DNA from: Hyphomicrobium sp.
GTDB taxonomy: Bacteria; Pseudomonadota; Alphaproteobacteria; Rhizobiales; Hyphomicrobiaceae
Assembly: GCA_030609245.1 (NCBI GenBank)
Contig: JAUWCP010000002.1
Span: 1-34,591 of the forward strand
Length of the DNA stretch: 34,591 bases
Reading direction: 5' to 3'
The notes under the pieces were generated by a model. It was not told where the DNA came from and searched no databases. It worked only from the letters and a program-made list of their open reading frames with translations. A program made the position numbers and the translations under genes. Below are positions 7,451 to 15,413 of this stretch, one piece after another; position 1 is the stretch's first letter; each line of letters opens with the position of its first letter.

Positions 7451-8728
7451 CTAAGACGTTCGAATTAGTGGCGGCAGCTGAGTAATATGCGCCGGCGCCA
7501 CGAAGTCACGCGGCTCCGCCCGCGCTGTATCATGGTGGATTATTCCAAAGCGATCACCGGCGCCAACGAGAACCAAGTCCGCGGGTTTGGAGCGTGCGCA
7601 GCCTTTCGCGCACCCTGAGATGTGGACACACCGGCAGCCCAGCTCGTTGAGGAGCGGCGCCAGGCGGCGAGCGGCTGCCCTCGTATCAAGCGTCGTTGAG
7701 CGACACGCGGGAGCGCCGGGGCAGGCGTCGATAGCAAGGAGAGGATCAGCCGTATCGATGATAAGCGAATGCGCCTGGGCCGCAGCAAGAAGCGTTTTGG
7801 CGGTCTGCTCATCGGAGACGGTGGCGTAAAAGCAGCGCCACGGAGAAAGACGGAATTGCCTCACGCCGAGCTTGATCGAAAGCGCTGCGAGTGTGCGCAG
7901 CGTCTCAGCTTCAATGCGCCCGAAAGGTGCGGCGATGCCGGCCGCGAAAACAGAGCCATTGTAGTCCAGCGTGCCAAGCCTTGGGCGCGTCTCCCCACCG
8001 AGCGGGATTTGTTCGATGAGCGCAAGTTGTGTTGCGACGGCCGCGTGTATCTGAAGTCGTGCGGTTTCGGGAAGATCGCGCATCCGCGATCGCACGTCCG
8101 AACCGCGTACGTCCAGGAAGGCATGCCCGACACAAACGGCTGCGTCTGCCGCTGTTTGGAGGTCAGCGGCGCCGAGCCAAGTTGTCCCCTCCGGCCCATC
8201 GATTCCGAGCGCGACCTTTGTTTCTTCGTCGACTCGAACGGCCTTGAGGCGAATGTCCGCCCGCTCGTTGTCCAACGAGAGAAGTCCTCTCCCATCGACA
8301 ATGAAACCAAACTTGCCCGGGAGCTGCCACAAGGTCTGATCTTCGACAAGATGGCGCTCAAGCTCCCTCGCGAGGCCGCGAACATCACAAATTTCAGTCG
8401 GGTCGACGCCGGCAAGCGGGTTCACCATGACGTTGCGAACGGCCTCGGCTTCCGAGCTGGGATCGAGCAACCCAAGCATCGAAAGGTCGGACCAAAGCCC
8501 GGCTAGCTTGTCCTGCGTCACGCCGCGGATTTGCACGTTGGCGCGCCGGGTCAGGTCGATTAACCCGTTGCCGAAGCGTTGCGCGATTCCCGCAATCGCG
8601 AGCAGATCATCGGCGGACAGCGTGCCTGCGTGCGCGCGCAGCCGGACAATCAGTCCATCCCCGCTCTCCATCGGCTTCAGCGCCCCTGGGCACCATCCAC
8701 GCACACTCTTGATATTTCTCTCAGTCAT
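7451..8728 (-). CDS. cobG: Precorrin-3B synthase CobG
   Basis: CobG is an O2-dependent iron-sulfur monooxygenase that makes the hydroxylactone precorrin-3B, the marker step of the aerobic pathway. The 425-residue protein belongs to the nitrite/sulfite reductase ferredoxin-like family. Two half domains are followed by a [4Fe-4S] ligand set C-x5-C and C-x3-C at Cys336, Cys342, Cys373 and Cys377 (CPGAPAC and CAKGC). The frame is open to 8806, but ATG 8728 overlaps the cobN stop (TAATG) and starts just before RGWCPGALKPM, so it is chosen. Because CobG is present, the alternative flavoprotein CobZ is not needed. Confidence 0.95.
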   Translation of the reverse strand: MTERNIKSVRGWCPGALKPMESGDGLIVRLRAHAGTLSADDLLAIAGIAQRFGNGLIDLTRRANVQIRGVTQDKLAGLWSDLSMLGLLDPSSEAEAVRNVMVNPLAGVDPTEICDVRGLARELERHLVEDQTLWQLPGKFGFIVDGRGLLSLDNERADIRLKAVRVDEETKVALGIDGPEGTTWLGAADLQTAADAAVCVGHAFLDVRGSDVRSRMRDLPETARLQIHAAVATQLALIEQIPLGGETRPRLGTLDYNGSVFAAGIAAPFGRIEAETLRTLAALSIKLGVRQFRLSPWRCFYATVSDEQTAKTLLAAAQAHSLIIDTADPLLAIDACPGAPACRSTTLDTRAAARRLAPLLNELGCRCVHISGCAKGCARSKPADLVLVGAGDRFGIIHHDTARAEPRDFVAPAHITQLPPLIRTS

Positions 8729-11700
8729 TATTGGGCAGCCGATATGAAGGGAGCGCGGTTGGCGCGGGCAAGCTCGCCGTGCACCGCATTGCGCCGCGGC
8801 GTCCAAAGTCCGCGCGCAATGGCGTCTTCCAATCTTACCGCCATCGCTTGAACCGCCAGCGGGTTGGCCTGTGTCAAGGCGTCCAGAACCGTTTCATCAG
8901 CAATCAGGGCTTCATGAACCGCATCGAACAGGTGGCCAGGAACGGCCGCTGCGGTGGCTGCAAAAGCATATAGGGCATCGACGCCTTGCGCCATTTCTGC
9001 GACGCCGCGGTGGCCGTGGCTCAGCATACCTTTGATCCAGCGCGGATTGGTCAGGCGTCCGCGCACGATGCGGGTAATTTCTTCGGGTACGGTGCGTGCG
9101 ACGGGCGCGTCGGGACGGCTGGTATCGAGGTGATAGAGCGCCGGCGTCTTGCCCAAGAGGTTAGCCGCCGCTGCGAAACCACCGACAAAATCGGCCACGC
9201 CATCGCCGTCCAAGAGGTCGCGCTCTCTGTCATCTTGAGGATGCACCAGTGCATCTGCGCCCGCCACGCGCGCCTTGAATTCATGCGCGGCCGATATGCC
9301 AGACTCATCGCGGCCGTATGCATGAGATGCGGAGCTGAGGTAGGCGGCCCCGAGATCGGCTCGGGTGGCCCAGGTGGAATCGAGGACGACGTCGGTGGTT
9401 CCAGCACCATAGGTTCCCGGCGCGCCGCCAAACGTCCGCGCGAGACTGTCGCCTCTCCGGCGCGCCGCGGCCAAAGGATTCCACGCGTCGTCCTCATCGC
9501 GCTCGGCGACCAGCCTCACGGCCACGTCGAAGAGTGCGATCTGCGCAGGGAAAATGTCGCGGAAAAGTCCCGAGATCCTCAGCGTCACGTCGATGCGCGG
9601 TTGATCGAGTTTGGCAAGCGGTAGCACCTCGACGCCGGTGACGCGATTAGTGGACATGTCCCATATGGGTCTCACGCCGAGATAGGCGAATGCCTGTGCA
9701 AGATCATCGCCGCCTGTTCGCAGCGAGGCAGACGCCCAAAGATCGAGGACGAGCGCCTGGGGATGCTCGCCGTACTCCTGAAGGTGGCGCCGCACGACCT
9801 CTGCGGCCGCGCGGGCGCCGATGGTTGCGGCCGTGCGTGTCGGTATCGCGCGCGGATCAATGGTCGTCAGATTGCGCCCCGTCGGCAAAACGTCGAGGCG
9901 GCCCCGCGTCGGCGCACCGGCTGGCCCGGGCGCCACGCGGCGCCCATCGAGGGCGGCGAGCAAAGCGGCGCTCTCTCGCGTCGCACAATCAACGAGTAGC
10001 TCTTCGATCTGCACCGCTGACGGGGGCGCGGGCGATCCGTTCAAGCTCCGCATCGTGGCTTCACAAAGCGCCGCACGGCTCTCCGCATCAGGCGCACGTC
10101 CGAACACGTGGAGGCGGTCTCGAATGGCGAGGTCCTTGATGTCACAGAGCTGCGCATCGAGCTTTGCGACGGCGTCTCGCGGTGTGTCGCTTTTGGTAAC
10201 GCCGCAATCATGCGCAAGGCCGGAGCGCCACGCTCGCTCCAGGATCTCAGCTTCGAGTAGTGTGATGCGCCTGCGATCAACGCCGTCGGCCTCGGCGTAC
10301 TCCTCAATTAACCCCTCAAGTTCAGCCATGGGCCCGTGAAGGCCGGCCTCGCACAATGGGGGCGTCAGGTGACCTATGGTGACCGCCGAGATGCGCCGCT
10401 TGGCCTGCACGGCTTCGCCGGGATTGTTGACGATGAAGGGGTAAACCGTCGGAGTGGGACCGAGTAGGGCTTCGGGAAAGCACTCTTGTGACAGTGCCAG
10501 GGCCTTCCCGGGAAGCCACTCGAGCGTGCCGTGCGTGCCGACATGAACGAGCGCGTCGATCTTTTCAGCCTGACGCAGGGACACGTAAAGAGCCGCGTAG
10601 CTGTGCCGCGGCGGGCACGAGGTATCGTGGTAACCCTGCTTACGGTCGCCACGCGCGCCGCGATCGGGTTGCAGAAGGATAGAGATGTTACCCGCTCTCA
10701 GGCACGGGAAACGAAAGTGTCCATCGACGACCGCAGGGTCTGCCTCAGGAGCGCCCCAAGCAGTCTCGATTTCTTGCCCGACACGTGCGGGAAGTGCTGC
10801 GAGCCATACGCGATAGTCTGCGAGTGAGACGGAGAGAACATCGCTCGCCGCCCGATCCGTGAGACGAGCGATGATTTCCTTTGCGGGCCACGTGATCCCG
10901 CCTGTTTCGTAACCGGCGCTGGCGAGTAGGCTCACGATCTCGCGCACGCTTTCCGGTGTATCGAGCCCGCAGGCATATCCCGTGCGCCCACCGCGCGCGG
11001 GATAGTCCGAGATGATGAGCGCCACGTGGCGCTCCTCGCGCGGTTTACGGCCGAGCCGCGCCCATGCGCTGGCAAGCCTTGCAACGAACGATACCCGATC
11101 TTCTGCGCTCTCGTGGATGACTGTCGAATATTGCAGGGCGGGATCGGCCTCAGTCTCGGCCTTAAAGGAGATCGCGCGCGTGAATATGCGGCCATCGAGC
11201 TCCGGCAGCACGACATTCATTGCCAAATCACTTGGCGACAGCCCCCGGGGTGAGGAGAGCCACGCCTCCTGCGGACAGCCGGCCAGAGCAACCTGCAGCA
11301 CCGCACAGTCGGCGCCATCGAGCACGGTTGTGTCGTCGTCGCGCAATGCGGAAAAGGCGGTAGCGTTGAGGATGACCGATGGCCTGGCGCGCGCAATGAG
11401 GTTGGCAACAGGCATACTGGCGGCGGGGTCCTTTAGGCTCGTGACGGCGACCGCAATCGGCGCGATCCCCTCGCTCTCGAGCGCCCGCATCAGTGCGAGG
11501 ATGGGCCCGGTGTCGGCCGCGAGCAAGCTTGCGCGATAGAAAACGATGAGCGCCTTGGGGCGAGCTGAGGCATCGGCGGAAAGGTCATCGAGGGTGCACG
11601 TCGATCCATCTCGGCAAAAGCCGATCGCCGCGCCGAGGCGCGAAGGTTCGCCGATGGGTGAGTCGGCCCCGAGCAGGTTCGCCGCGAGGCGAAGCGCGTT

Positions 11701-12153
11701 ACCAACGTTCTCGGGGCCGCCGTCACGAAAGTACCGGTCGAACGATTCAACGATGGGCCCGGGCGCCGTCGAGAGCGCTTCCAGCCTTGGGTCGGGCCGA
11801 TCGTCGCCCGGAAGAGCCACAAGAAGGATGCCTTTTTGCTTGCACATCTCCGCCAAGCGCTCAAAGCCGTAGCGCCAATAATCGAGGCCGCCGAGGCTGC
11901 GCACGATGACGAGGCGGGCTTGTGCGATAACACTTTCGACATAGAGGTCGACCGACATGGGATGACGAAGCTTCTTGAGGCTCGCGAGCCTTAAGCTTGG
12001 AAGCGCTTCTCGGTCTTGCGTCCAACATGCCGCGAGCGCGGAAAGGTCGCTGTCGCTAAAGGACAGCACGATGACGTCGGCAGGCGTTTGCGCAAGATCG
12101 ACGGCTGCTTCGATCTCGTCCAGTGTTCCGACTTCGGTTGCAAGCAAGTGCAT
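8728..12153 (-). CDS. cobN: Aerobic cobaltochelatase, CobN subunit
   Basis: CobN is the large, porphyrinoid-binding subunit of the ATP-dependent class I chelatase that inserts Co2+ into hydrogenobyrinic acid a,c-diamide. The 1141-residue protein is intact and related to the magnesium chelatase H subunit. The diagnostic HVGTHGTLEWLPGK lies near residues 535-550, preceded by DTSCPPRHSYAALYVSLR and followed by PFIVNNPGEAVQAKRR; a C-terminal DDRERDLLDGDG segment is also present. It lies eight bases after cobW and one base into cobG. The AAA+ and integrin-domain partners CobS and CobT of the chelatase are not in the window and are commonly encoded elsewhere in alphaproteobacteria. Confidence 0.96.
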   Translation of the reverse strand: MHLLATEVGTLDEIEAAVDLAQTPADVIVLSFSDSDLSALAACWTQDREALPSLRLASLKKLRHPMSVDLYVESVIAQARLVIVRSLGGLDYWRYGFERLAEMCKQKGILLVALPGDDRPDPRLEALSTAPGPIVESFDRYFRDGGPENVGNALRLAANLLGADSPIGEPSRLGAAIGFCRDGSTCTLDDLSADASARPKALIVFYRASLLAADTGPILALMRALESEGIAPIAVAVTSLKDPAASMPVANLIARARPSVILNATAFSALRDDDTTVLDGADCAVLQVALAGCPQEAWLSSPRGLSPSDLAMNVVLPELDGRIFTRAISFKAETEADPALQYSTVIHESAEDRVSFVARLASAWARLGRKPREERHVALIISDYPARGGRTGYACGLDTPESVREIVSLLASAGYETGGITWPAKEIIARLTDRAASDVLSVSLADYRVWLAALPARVGQEIETAWGAPEADPAVVDGHFRFPCLRAGNISILLQPDRGARGDRKQGYHDTSCPPRHSYAALYVSLRQAEKIDALVHVGTHGTLEWLPGKALALSQECFPEALLGPTPTVYPFIVNNPGEAVQAKRRISAVTIGHLTPPLCEAGLHGPMAELEGLIEEYAEADGVDRRRITLLEAEILERAWRSGLAHDCGVTKSDTPRDAVAKLDAQLCDIKDLAIRDRLHVFGRAPDAESRAALCEATMRSLNGSPAPPSAVQIEELLVDCATRESAALLAALDGRRVAPGPAGAPTRGRLDVLPTGRNLTTIDPRAIPTRTAATIGARAAAEVVRRHLQEYGEHPQALVLDLWASASLRTGGDDLAQAFAYLGVRPIWDMSTNRVTGVEVLPLAKLDQPRIDVTLRISGLFRDIFPAQIALFDVAVRLVAERDEDDAWNPLAAARRRGDSLARTFGGAPGTYGAGTTDVVLDSTWATRADLGAAYLSSASHAYGRDESGISAAHEFKARVAGADALVHPQDDRERDLLDGDGVADFVGGFAAAANLLGKTPALYHLDTSRPDAPVARTVPEEITRIVRGRLTNPRWIKGMLSHGHRGVAEMAQGVDALYAFAATAAAVPGHLFDAVHEALIADETVLDALTQANPLAVQAMAVRLEDAIARGLWTPRRNAVHGELARANRAPFISAAQ

Positions 12154-12161
12154 GCGCTTTA

Positions 12162-13199
12162 CTAGTCACCTGCGATGGAGCGCGAGATAGTCTCGCGATC
12201 GAGGCCCTTCTGGCCAATGACGACGAGGCGTCCGTTCCGTGGCTCATCGGGACGCCAAGAACGGTCGAATTGATGCTGGAGGCGCGCGCCCACTCCTTGG
12301 ATCAGCAGGCGCATTGGCTTGCCCTTGATGTCGGCAAATCCTTTGACCCGCAAAATGTCGTGCGCCTTCGCGGCGCGGGCGATGCGGTCGATAATGTCGT
12401 CGGGACTTTCCACGGAAGGAATCTCGACAATGAAGGTCTCGAAATCGTCGTGGTCGTGCTCAGCCTCATTATCGTGATGCGAGGGCCGAGCGGCCAGATC
12501 TGTTTCTGCGGCAGCGCCAATGCCGAGCAGAATCGTCGGATCCAAGCGTCCGCCTTGTGTTTGGATGACCTTGACCGCGCGTGGGATCGCCTCCTTGATC
12601 TCACCGCTTACGCGTTCGCGTTCGCCCGCGCTCATAATGTCGGTCTTGTTGAGAATAATGAGGTCGGCGCACAGAAGTTGATCTTCGTAAACCTCTTCGA
12701 GCGGGTTGTCGTGGTCTAGGGATTGATCCTCGGCTCGCTGACGGGCGAGAGCGTTTGGGTCATCGACAAAGCGTCCGGCGGCGACAGCCGCGCCGTCAAC
12801 GACGGCGATGACACCGTCGACTGTGACGCGCGAAGCGATTGCCGGCCAATTGAAGGCCTGAATAAGCGGTTTGGGCAGAGCAAGGCCAGACGTCTCGATG
12901 AGGATGTGTTCAGGCGGTGAGTCGAGTGCCAGTAGTGCTTCGAGGGCGGGAACAAAGTCCTCGGCGACGGTGCAGCAGATGCAGCCGTTGGACAATTCGA
13001 CAATGCGCTCGCCAGTGCAACTCTCAACGCCACAGCCTTTCAGGATTTCTCCGTCGATACCCACGTCGCCAAACTCGTTGACGATGACCGCGAGGCGGCG
13101 GTCGCCGGCATTTTCTAGAACGTGCCGCACGAGCGTCGTTTTTCCCGCACCCAGAAAGCCTGTAACTATGCTGCAGGGGACTTTGGCGAGCGTGGTCAT
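12162..13199 (-). CDS. cobW: Cobalt-handling GTPase CobW (G3E family)
   Basis: CobW is a G3E-family P-loop GTPase that binds Co2+ with GTP and is thought to deliver it for insertion by the chelatase. The 345-residue protein has the Walker A motif GFLGAGKT at residues 14-21, the metal-binding C-x-C-C motif (Cys73, Cys75, Cys76), an LNKTD guanine-specificity motif and a His/Asp-rich loop (SHHDNEAEHDHDD, about residues 242-254) before the C-terminal CobW_C domain. The His-rich loop is likely to bind metal. It overlaps the upstream DUF1636 gene by four bases (ATGA) and lies eight bases before cobN, so it sits between import and chelatase genes. Assignment as CobW rather than a zinc paralogue rests partly on this context. 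Confidence 0.93.
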   Translation of the reverse strand: MTTLAKVPCSIVTGFLGAGKTTLVRHVLENAGDRRLAVIVNEFGDVGIDGEILKGCGVESCTGERIVELSNGCICCTVAEDFVPALEALLALDSPPEHILIETSGLALPKPLIQAFNWPAIASRVTVDGVIAVVDGAAVAAGRFVDDPNALARQRAEDQSLDHDNPLEEVYEDQLLCADLIILNKTDIMSAGERERVSGEIKEAIPRAVKVIQTQGGRLDPTILLGIGAAAETDLAARPSHHDNEAEHDHDDFETFIVEIPSVESPDDIIDRIARAAKAHDILRVKGFADIKGKPMRLLIQGVGARLQHQFDRSWRPDEPRNGRLVVIGQKGLDRETISRSIAGD

Positions 13200-13597
13200 G
13201 CGGTCTCCGTTTCCGGTTGCGTAAAGCCCCGCGGCGGTAGCCGCGCGACAACACCCTTGCGAAAGGTCGGCGGGCGTTCCTTCCAGGGGACGATTCCGTC
13301 CTCGGAGCGCTGATAGGCGAGAGCCGCCTCCACGACCTCGTCAGCGTGCTGCGCGGGGTCGAGGTCGCCAATGATGTAGACCCACTTTTCTTGGGCCGTG
13401 ACGGCGACCGTGCAGGGTCGCTTGCACACCGCCAAGCATTCAACAGGCGTGACTGTGACATCCTCGGCGCCCGCATCCTTCAGACGCGACCTTAGCGCAG
13501 GTACCAGCTCCGCACCCGGCAGGTCGTATGACTCGTCGTCATTCAGGCTGCGCCGGCACGAGACGCATACGAAAATCGTGACACTAAATCCCGTCAT
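13196..13597 (-). CDS. DUF1636 family cysteine-rich metal or Fe-S binding protein
   Basis: The 133-residue protein resembles DUF1636 proteins, small thioredoxin-like-ferredoxin relatives found beside cobalamin genes. Conserved cysteines are C11-x2-C14 and C54-x3-C58-x3-C62 (ECLAVCKRPC), suggesting a [2Fe-2S] cluster or a metal site. A VYIIGDLDP strand and a C-terminal WKERPPTFRKG segment follow. There is no signal peptide, so it is presumably cytosolic. It starts 27 bases after cbtA and is coupled to cobW by an ATGA overlap. The position between transporter and CobW suggests a part in cobalt trafficking or in electron supply to the pathway; this is inference, and no function is established. 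Confidence 0.8.
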   Translation of the reverse strand: MTGFSVTIFVCVSCRRSLNDDESYDLPGAELVPALRSRLKDAGAEDVTVTPVECLAVCKRPCTVAVTAQEKWVYIIGDLDPAQHADEVVEAALAYQRSEDGIVPWKERPPTFRKGVVARLPPRGFTQPETETA

Positions 13598-13624
13598 GGG
13601 CGCCTCGCGTCCAAACTGTCGGCG

Positions 13625-14407
13625 CTAGGCGGCTGGGCGAGCGTTGAGATAGCCCAGCTTGTGCCAAAGAAAGCCAACGAAAAAGCCGGTCAGGATCCAA
13701 AGCGTTGCTTGGACAGCGAGCGAGGTTGCCGCGAATTGCGCCGCCAATTCCGCGGGAACCCCACTCTCATGCGACTCTGCGAGATGCGGAGCGCCCCAAA
13801 TATGGGGTGCGAGCACAATCGGTACCGCAAGCAGTCGCAGCCAGTTGTTGTCCGAGCGCAGGAAAAGCCACAAGGCCACGGCAGTACACAAAACAGTGGC
13901 AAGCCACCATTCTTGACGCCCGGGGAGGCCGGCGGCCGCCATGCCTGGCAATTCGGGTGAGAGGCCGACAGCAGGAGCAAGGCCCGCCGCTACGAAGCCT
14001 GCGGCCGCCCAAACCATAGCGCGCTGCTCATTGATCACGTCGCCAGAAAACAGCATGCCGGCGAGAATGATCAGCGCAAAGCCGATAGCAGTGGCAATCG
14101 TTGCGACGCTCGTGAAGACAGTGCGCTCCATTCCATCCTGCGGGGCCCACTCTTCCTTGTTCGACGGAGCGGAATCCTCTTCGCTACGTGCATCACCGTG
14201 TACGAGGATGAGGTGCGGTTGGGCTGGGGCGAAGATACGATCGGCGCCAGCATCAAAAGCAGCGCTGTCCGCCTTTGCCTCCTCAGCGTTCTCGAACACT
14301 TCAGCTGCGAGAATTATGGGCGTGGTGGTGAAGGATTGCAGGGCTGATACCGCGAGCCCAGCACAAAGCCCGGCCAACAGGCCGACGGCCAAAACGCGGG
14401 TGATCAT
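13625..14407 (-). CDS. cbtA: Cobalt transporter subunit CbtA
   Basis: CbtA is a predicted multi-spanning inner-membrane protein, found under B12 control and believed to import cobalt together with CbtB. The 260-residue protein has about five hydrophobic segments: near residues 4-24, 100-122, 132-152, 180-200 and 230-250. A long hydrophilic insert lies between the first two, and a conserved PxLPGMAAAGLPGRQEWW-like region occurs around residue 155. The start MITRVLAVGLLAGLCAGL is the usual family start and lies ten bases after cbtB. Together with cbtB it is the first structural unit behind the cobalamin riboswitch, which is expected to shut off cobalt uptake when the coenzyme is abundant. Confidence 0.93.
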   Translation of the reverse strand: MITRVLAVGLLAGLCAGLAVSALQSFTTTPIILAAEVFENAEEAKADSAAFDAGADRIFAPAQPHLILVHGDARSEEDSAPSNKEEWAPQDGMERTVFTSVATIATAIGFALIILAGMLFSGDVINEQRAMVWAAAGFVAAGLAPAVGLSPELPGMAAAGLPGRQEWWLATVLCTAVALWLFLRSDNNWLRLLAVPIVLAPHIWGAPHLAESHESGVPAELAAQFAATSLAVQATLWILTGFFVGFLWHKLGYLNARPAA

Positions 14408-14417
14408 GATCTATCCC

Positions 14418-14603
14418 TCAGTGGCAGGGAAAGCTGAGCGCGTGGCGCGTGTCATGCGCCGCGTTGTGGATTGTGGTCGGGTGCGCAAAACCCGTCGTAA
14501 AGACGAGCCCAACCCCAAAAACGAATGCGACGGTCGCGGCAATGAGCGCGCCGGACCGTTCGCTGCCACTGACGACAGGTATCGTATCAACTTGAGTGTT
14601 CAA
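14418..14603 (-). CDS. cbtB: Cobalt transporter subunit CbtB
   Basis: CbtB is the small partner of CbtA. The 61-residue protein has one transmembrane segment (about residues 19-39, ALIAATVAFVFGVGLVF) followed by a histidine-rich tail with five His residues (AHPTTIHNAAHDTRHAL plus a terminal His), the family's likely metal-binding motif. Translation starts at TTG 14603: no in-frame ATG lies nearby, and a strong GAGGAGG sits five bases upstream of the TTG. It is the first gene downstream of the cobalamin riboswitch. An out-of-frame 11-codon mini-ORF ends in a TGA overlapping this TTG (see separate entry). Confidence 0.92.
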   Translation of the reverse strand: MNTQVDTIPVVSGSERSGALIAATVAFVFGVGLVFTTGFAHPTTIHNAAHDTRHALSFPCH

Positions 14604-14635
14604 TTAAGCCTCCTCGGCCACCCCTCCGGGGCCAT
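14600..14635 (-). other. Candidate leader mini-ORF (11 codons) in the riboswitch leader
   Basis: An ATG at 14635-14633 opens an 11-codon frame, MAPEGWPRRLN, whose TGA (14602-14600) overlaps the TTG start of cbtB as TTGA. It runs through the cbtB ribosome site. The CCCC-GGA-GGGG hairpin at 14621-14631 lies inside it. No convincing ribosome site precedes the ATG, so translation is unproven. If translated, it would couple cbtB translation to leader translation. Confidence 0.25.
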
Positions 14636-14651
14636 GTGAGCTGCTACGACG

Positions 14652-14812
14652 ACGGCAGGTCTCCTGACTCTCGGTTCACCGCCTCAGGCCACCTTCCCGG
14701 ATACCCAGTGGTACTTTGGCCTTCGGCTCGCCGACTACAGTTGCGGGGGCAGTTGCGGATTGGGGCTCCAAGGCCTACCGCATTCCCTTTCAATCCCCTT
14801 GCGGGGAACCGT
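14652..14812 (-). promoter_or_regulatory. Adenosylcobalamin riboswitch upstream of cbtB
   Basis: On the minus strand the leader contains the conserved elements of the cobalamin riboswitch in the correct order. GGTTCCCCGC with its pairing partner and AAAGGGAATGCGGT lie at about 14777-14811. The core GCAACTGCCCCCGCAACTGTAG spans about 14733-14755. CCGGGAAGGTGG is at about 14690-14701, and the B12 box GAGTCAGGAGACCTGCC is at 14654-14670. It reads into cbtB about 50 bases later, with the cbtB ribosome site in between, so control is probably at translation initiation, perhaps through the GC hairpin at 14621-14631. High coenzyme B12 should repress cobalt uptake and, by polarity, the downstream cob genes. 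Confidence 0.93.
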
Positions 14813-14821
14813 CCAGGGCTT

Positions 14822-14849
14822 GATAAAGGTTCAGTCCAAGGTTCGTCAA
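14822..14849 (-). promoter_or_regulatory. Predicted sigma70-type promoter of the riboswitch-cbtB operon
   Basis: Reading the minus strand, TTGACG (14849-14844) is followed after 16 bases by TTTATC (14827-14822). The -35 matches consensus at five of six positions; the -10 is weak. Transcription would begin near 14815, just before the riboswitch at 14812, which is the position needed. The -10 bases read GATAAA on the plus strand and, with TTGCGG at 14799-14804, could form a divergent promoter for cobU. This is a pattern prediction. Confidence 0.45.
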
Positions 14850-14864
14850 ACGAAATTGCAGCTC

Positions 14865-15389
14865 ATGTCCGCAGGCCACCTGCCCCGATTGACCCTTGTT
14901 CTCGGCGGTGCGCGGTCGGGCAAGAGTCGGTATGCTGAAGAGATCCTGACAAAAGCTCCTGATCCATGGATCTATCTCGCGACCGCCCAGGCCTTGGACA
15001 GCGAAATGGAGGCGCGCGTTGCCGATCACAAGAAACGGCGGGGGGAGCAATGGCGAACGGTCGAGACTCCGCTCGACCTGCCTGAAGCGATCGTAAAACA
15101 TGGCGCAGGTGCGCAACCTCTTCTGATCGATTGTTTAACGTTGTGGCTGAGCAACGTTTTACTCGCGACGAGGGATATCGCTGCGGAAAGCGATCGCCTG
15201 GTTGCCGCCCTTGGCGAGGTCGATGGGCCGATTGTTGTTGTTTCGAATGAGGTCGGTTGGGGTATTGTGTCCGATAACAAACTCGCACGTGCATTTCGCG
15301 ACGCCCAGGGTCAGCTCAACCAGCGCGTCGCCGCAATTGCCGACCATGTCGTCTTGGTGGCCGCGGGTATTCCTCTGACGCTGAAATAG
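14865..15389 (+). CDS. cobU: Bifunctional adenosylcobinamide kinase / adenosylcobinamide-phosphate guanylyltransferase (CobU/CobP)
   Basis: This enzyme (CobP in Pseudomonas denitrificans naming) phosphorylates adenosylcobinamide and transfers GMP to give adenosylcobinamide-GDP for the cobalamin synthase CobS. The 174-residue protein has the P-loop GGARSGKS at residues 14-21 and VADHKKRRGEQW, where His55 probably matches the guanylylated histidine. DCLTLWLSNVL and VSNEVGWGIV follow and are family hallmarks. The open frame extends to 14760 inside the riboswitch DNA. ATG 14865 is the first that fits the family start, though no clear ribosome site precedes it. It leads the plus-strand cobU-cobO-cobQ group, divergent from the riboswitch operon. 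Confidence 0.95.
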   Translation: MSAGHLPRLTLVLGGARSGKSRYAEEILTKAPDPWIYLATAQALDSEMEARVADHKKRRGEQWRTVETPLDLPEAIVKHGAGAQPLLIDCLTLWLSNVLLATRDIAAESDRLVAALGEVDGPIVVVSNEVGWGIVSDNKLARAFRDAQGQLNQRVAAIADHVVLVAAGIPLTLK

Positions 15390-15413
15390 CAATTTGTAAT
15401 GAGGCACAAGGTA

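Noticed and set aside
7769..8506. Plus-strand open frame of 245 codons
   Set aside because: Antisense to cobG, which has clear Fe-S motifs and complete length.
8986..9624. Plus-strand open frame of 212 codons
   Set aside because: Antisense to the C-terminal part of cobN; no recognisable protein.
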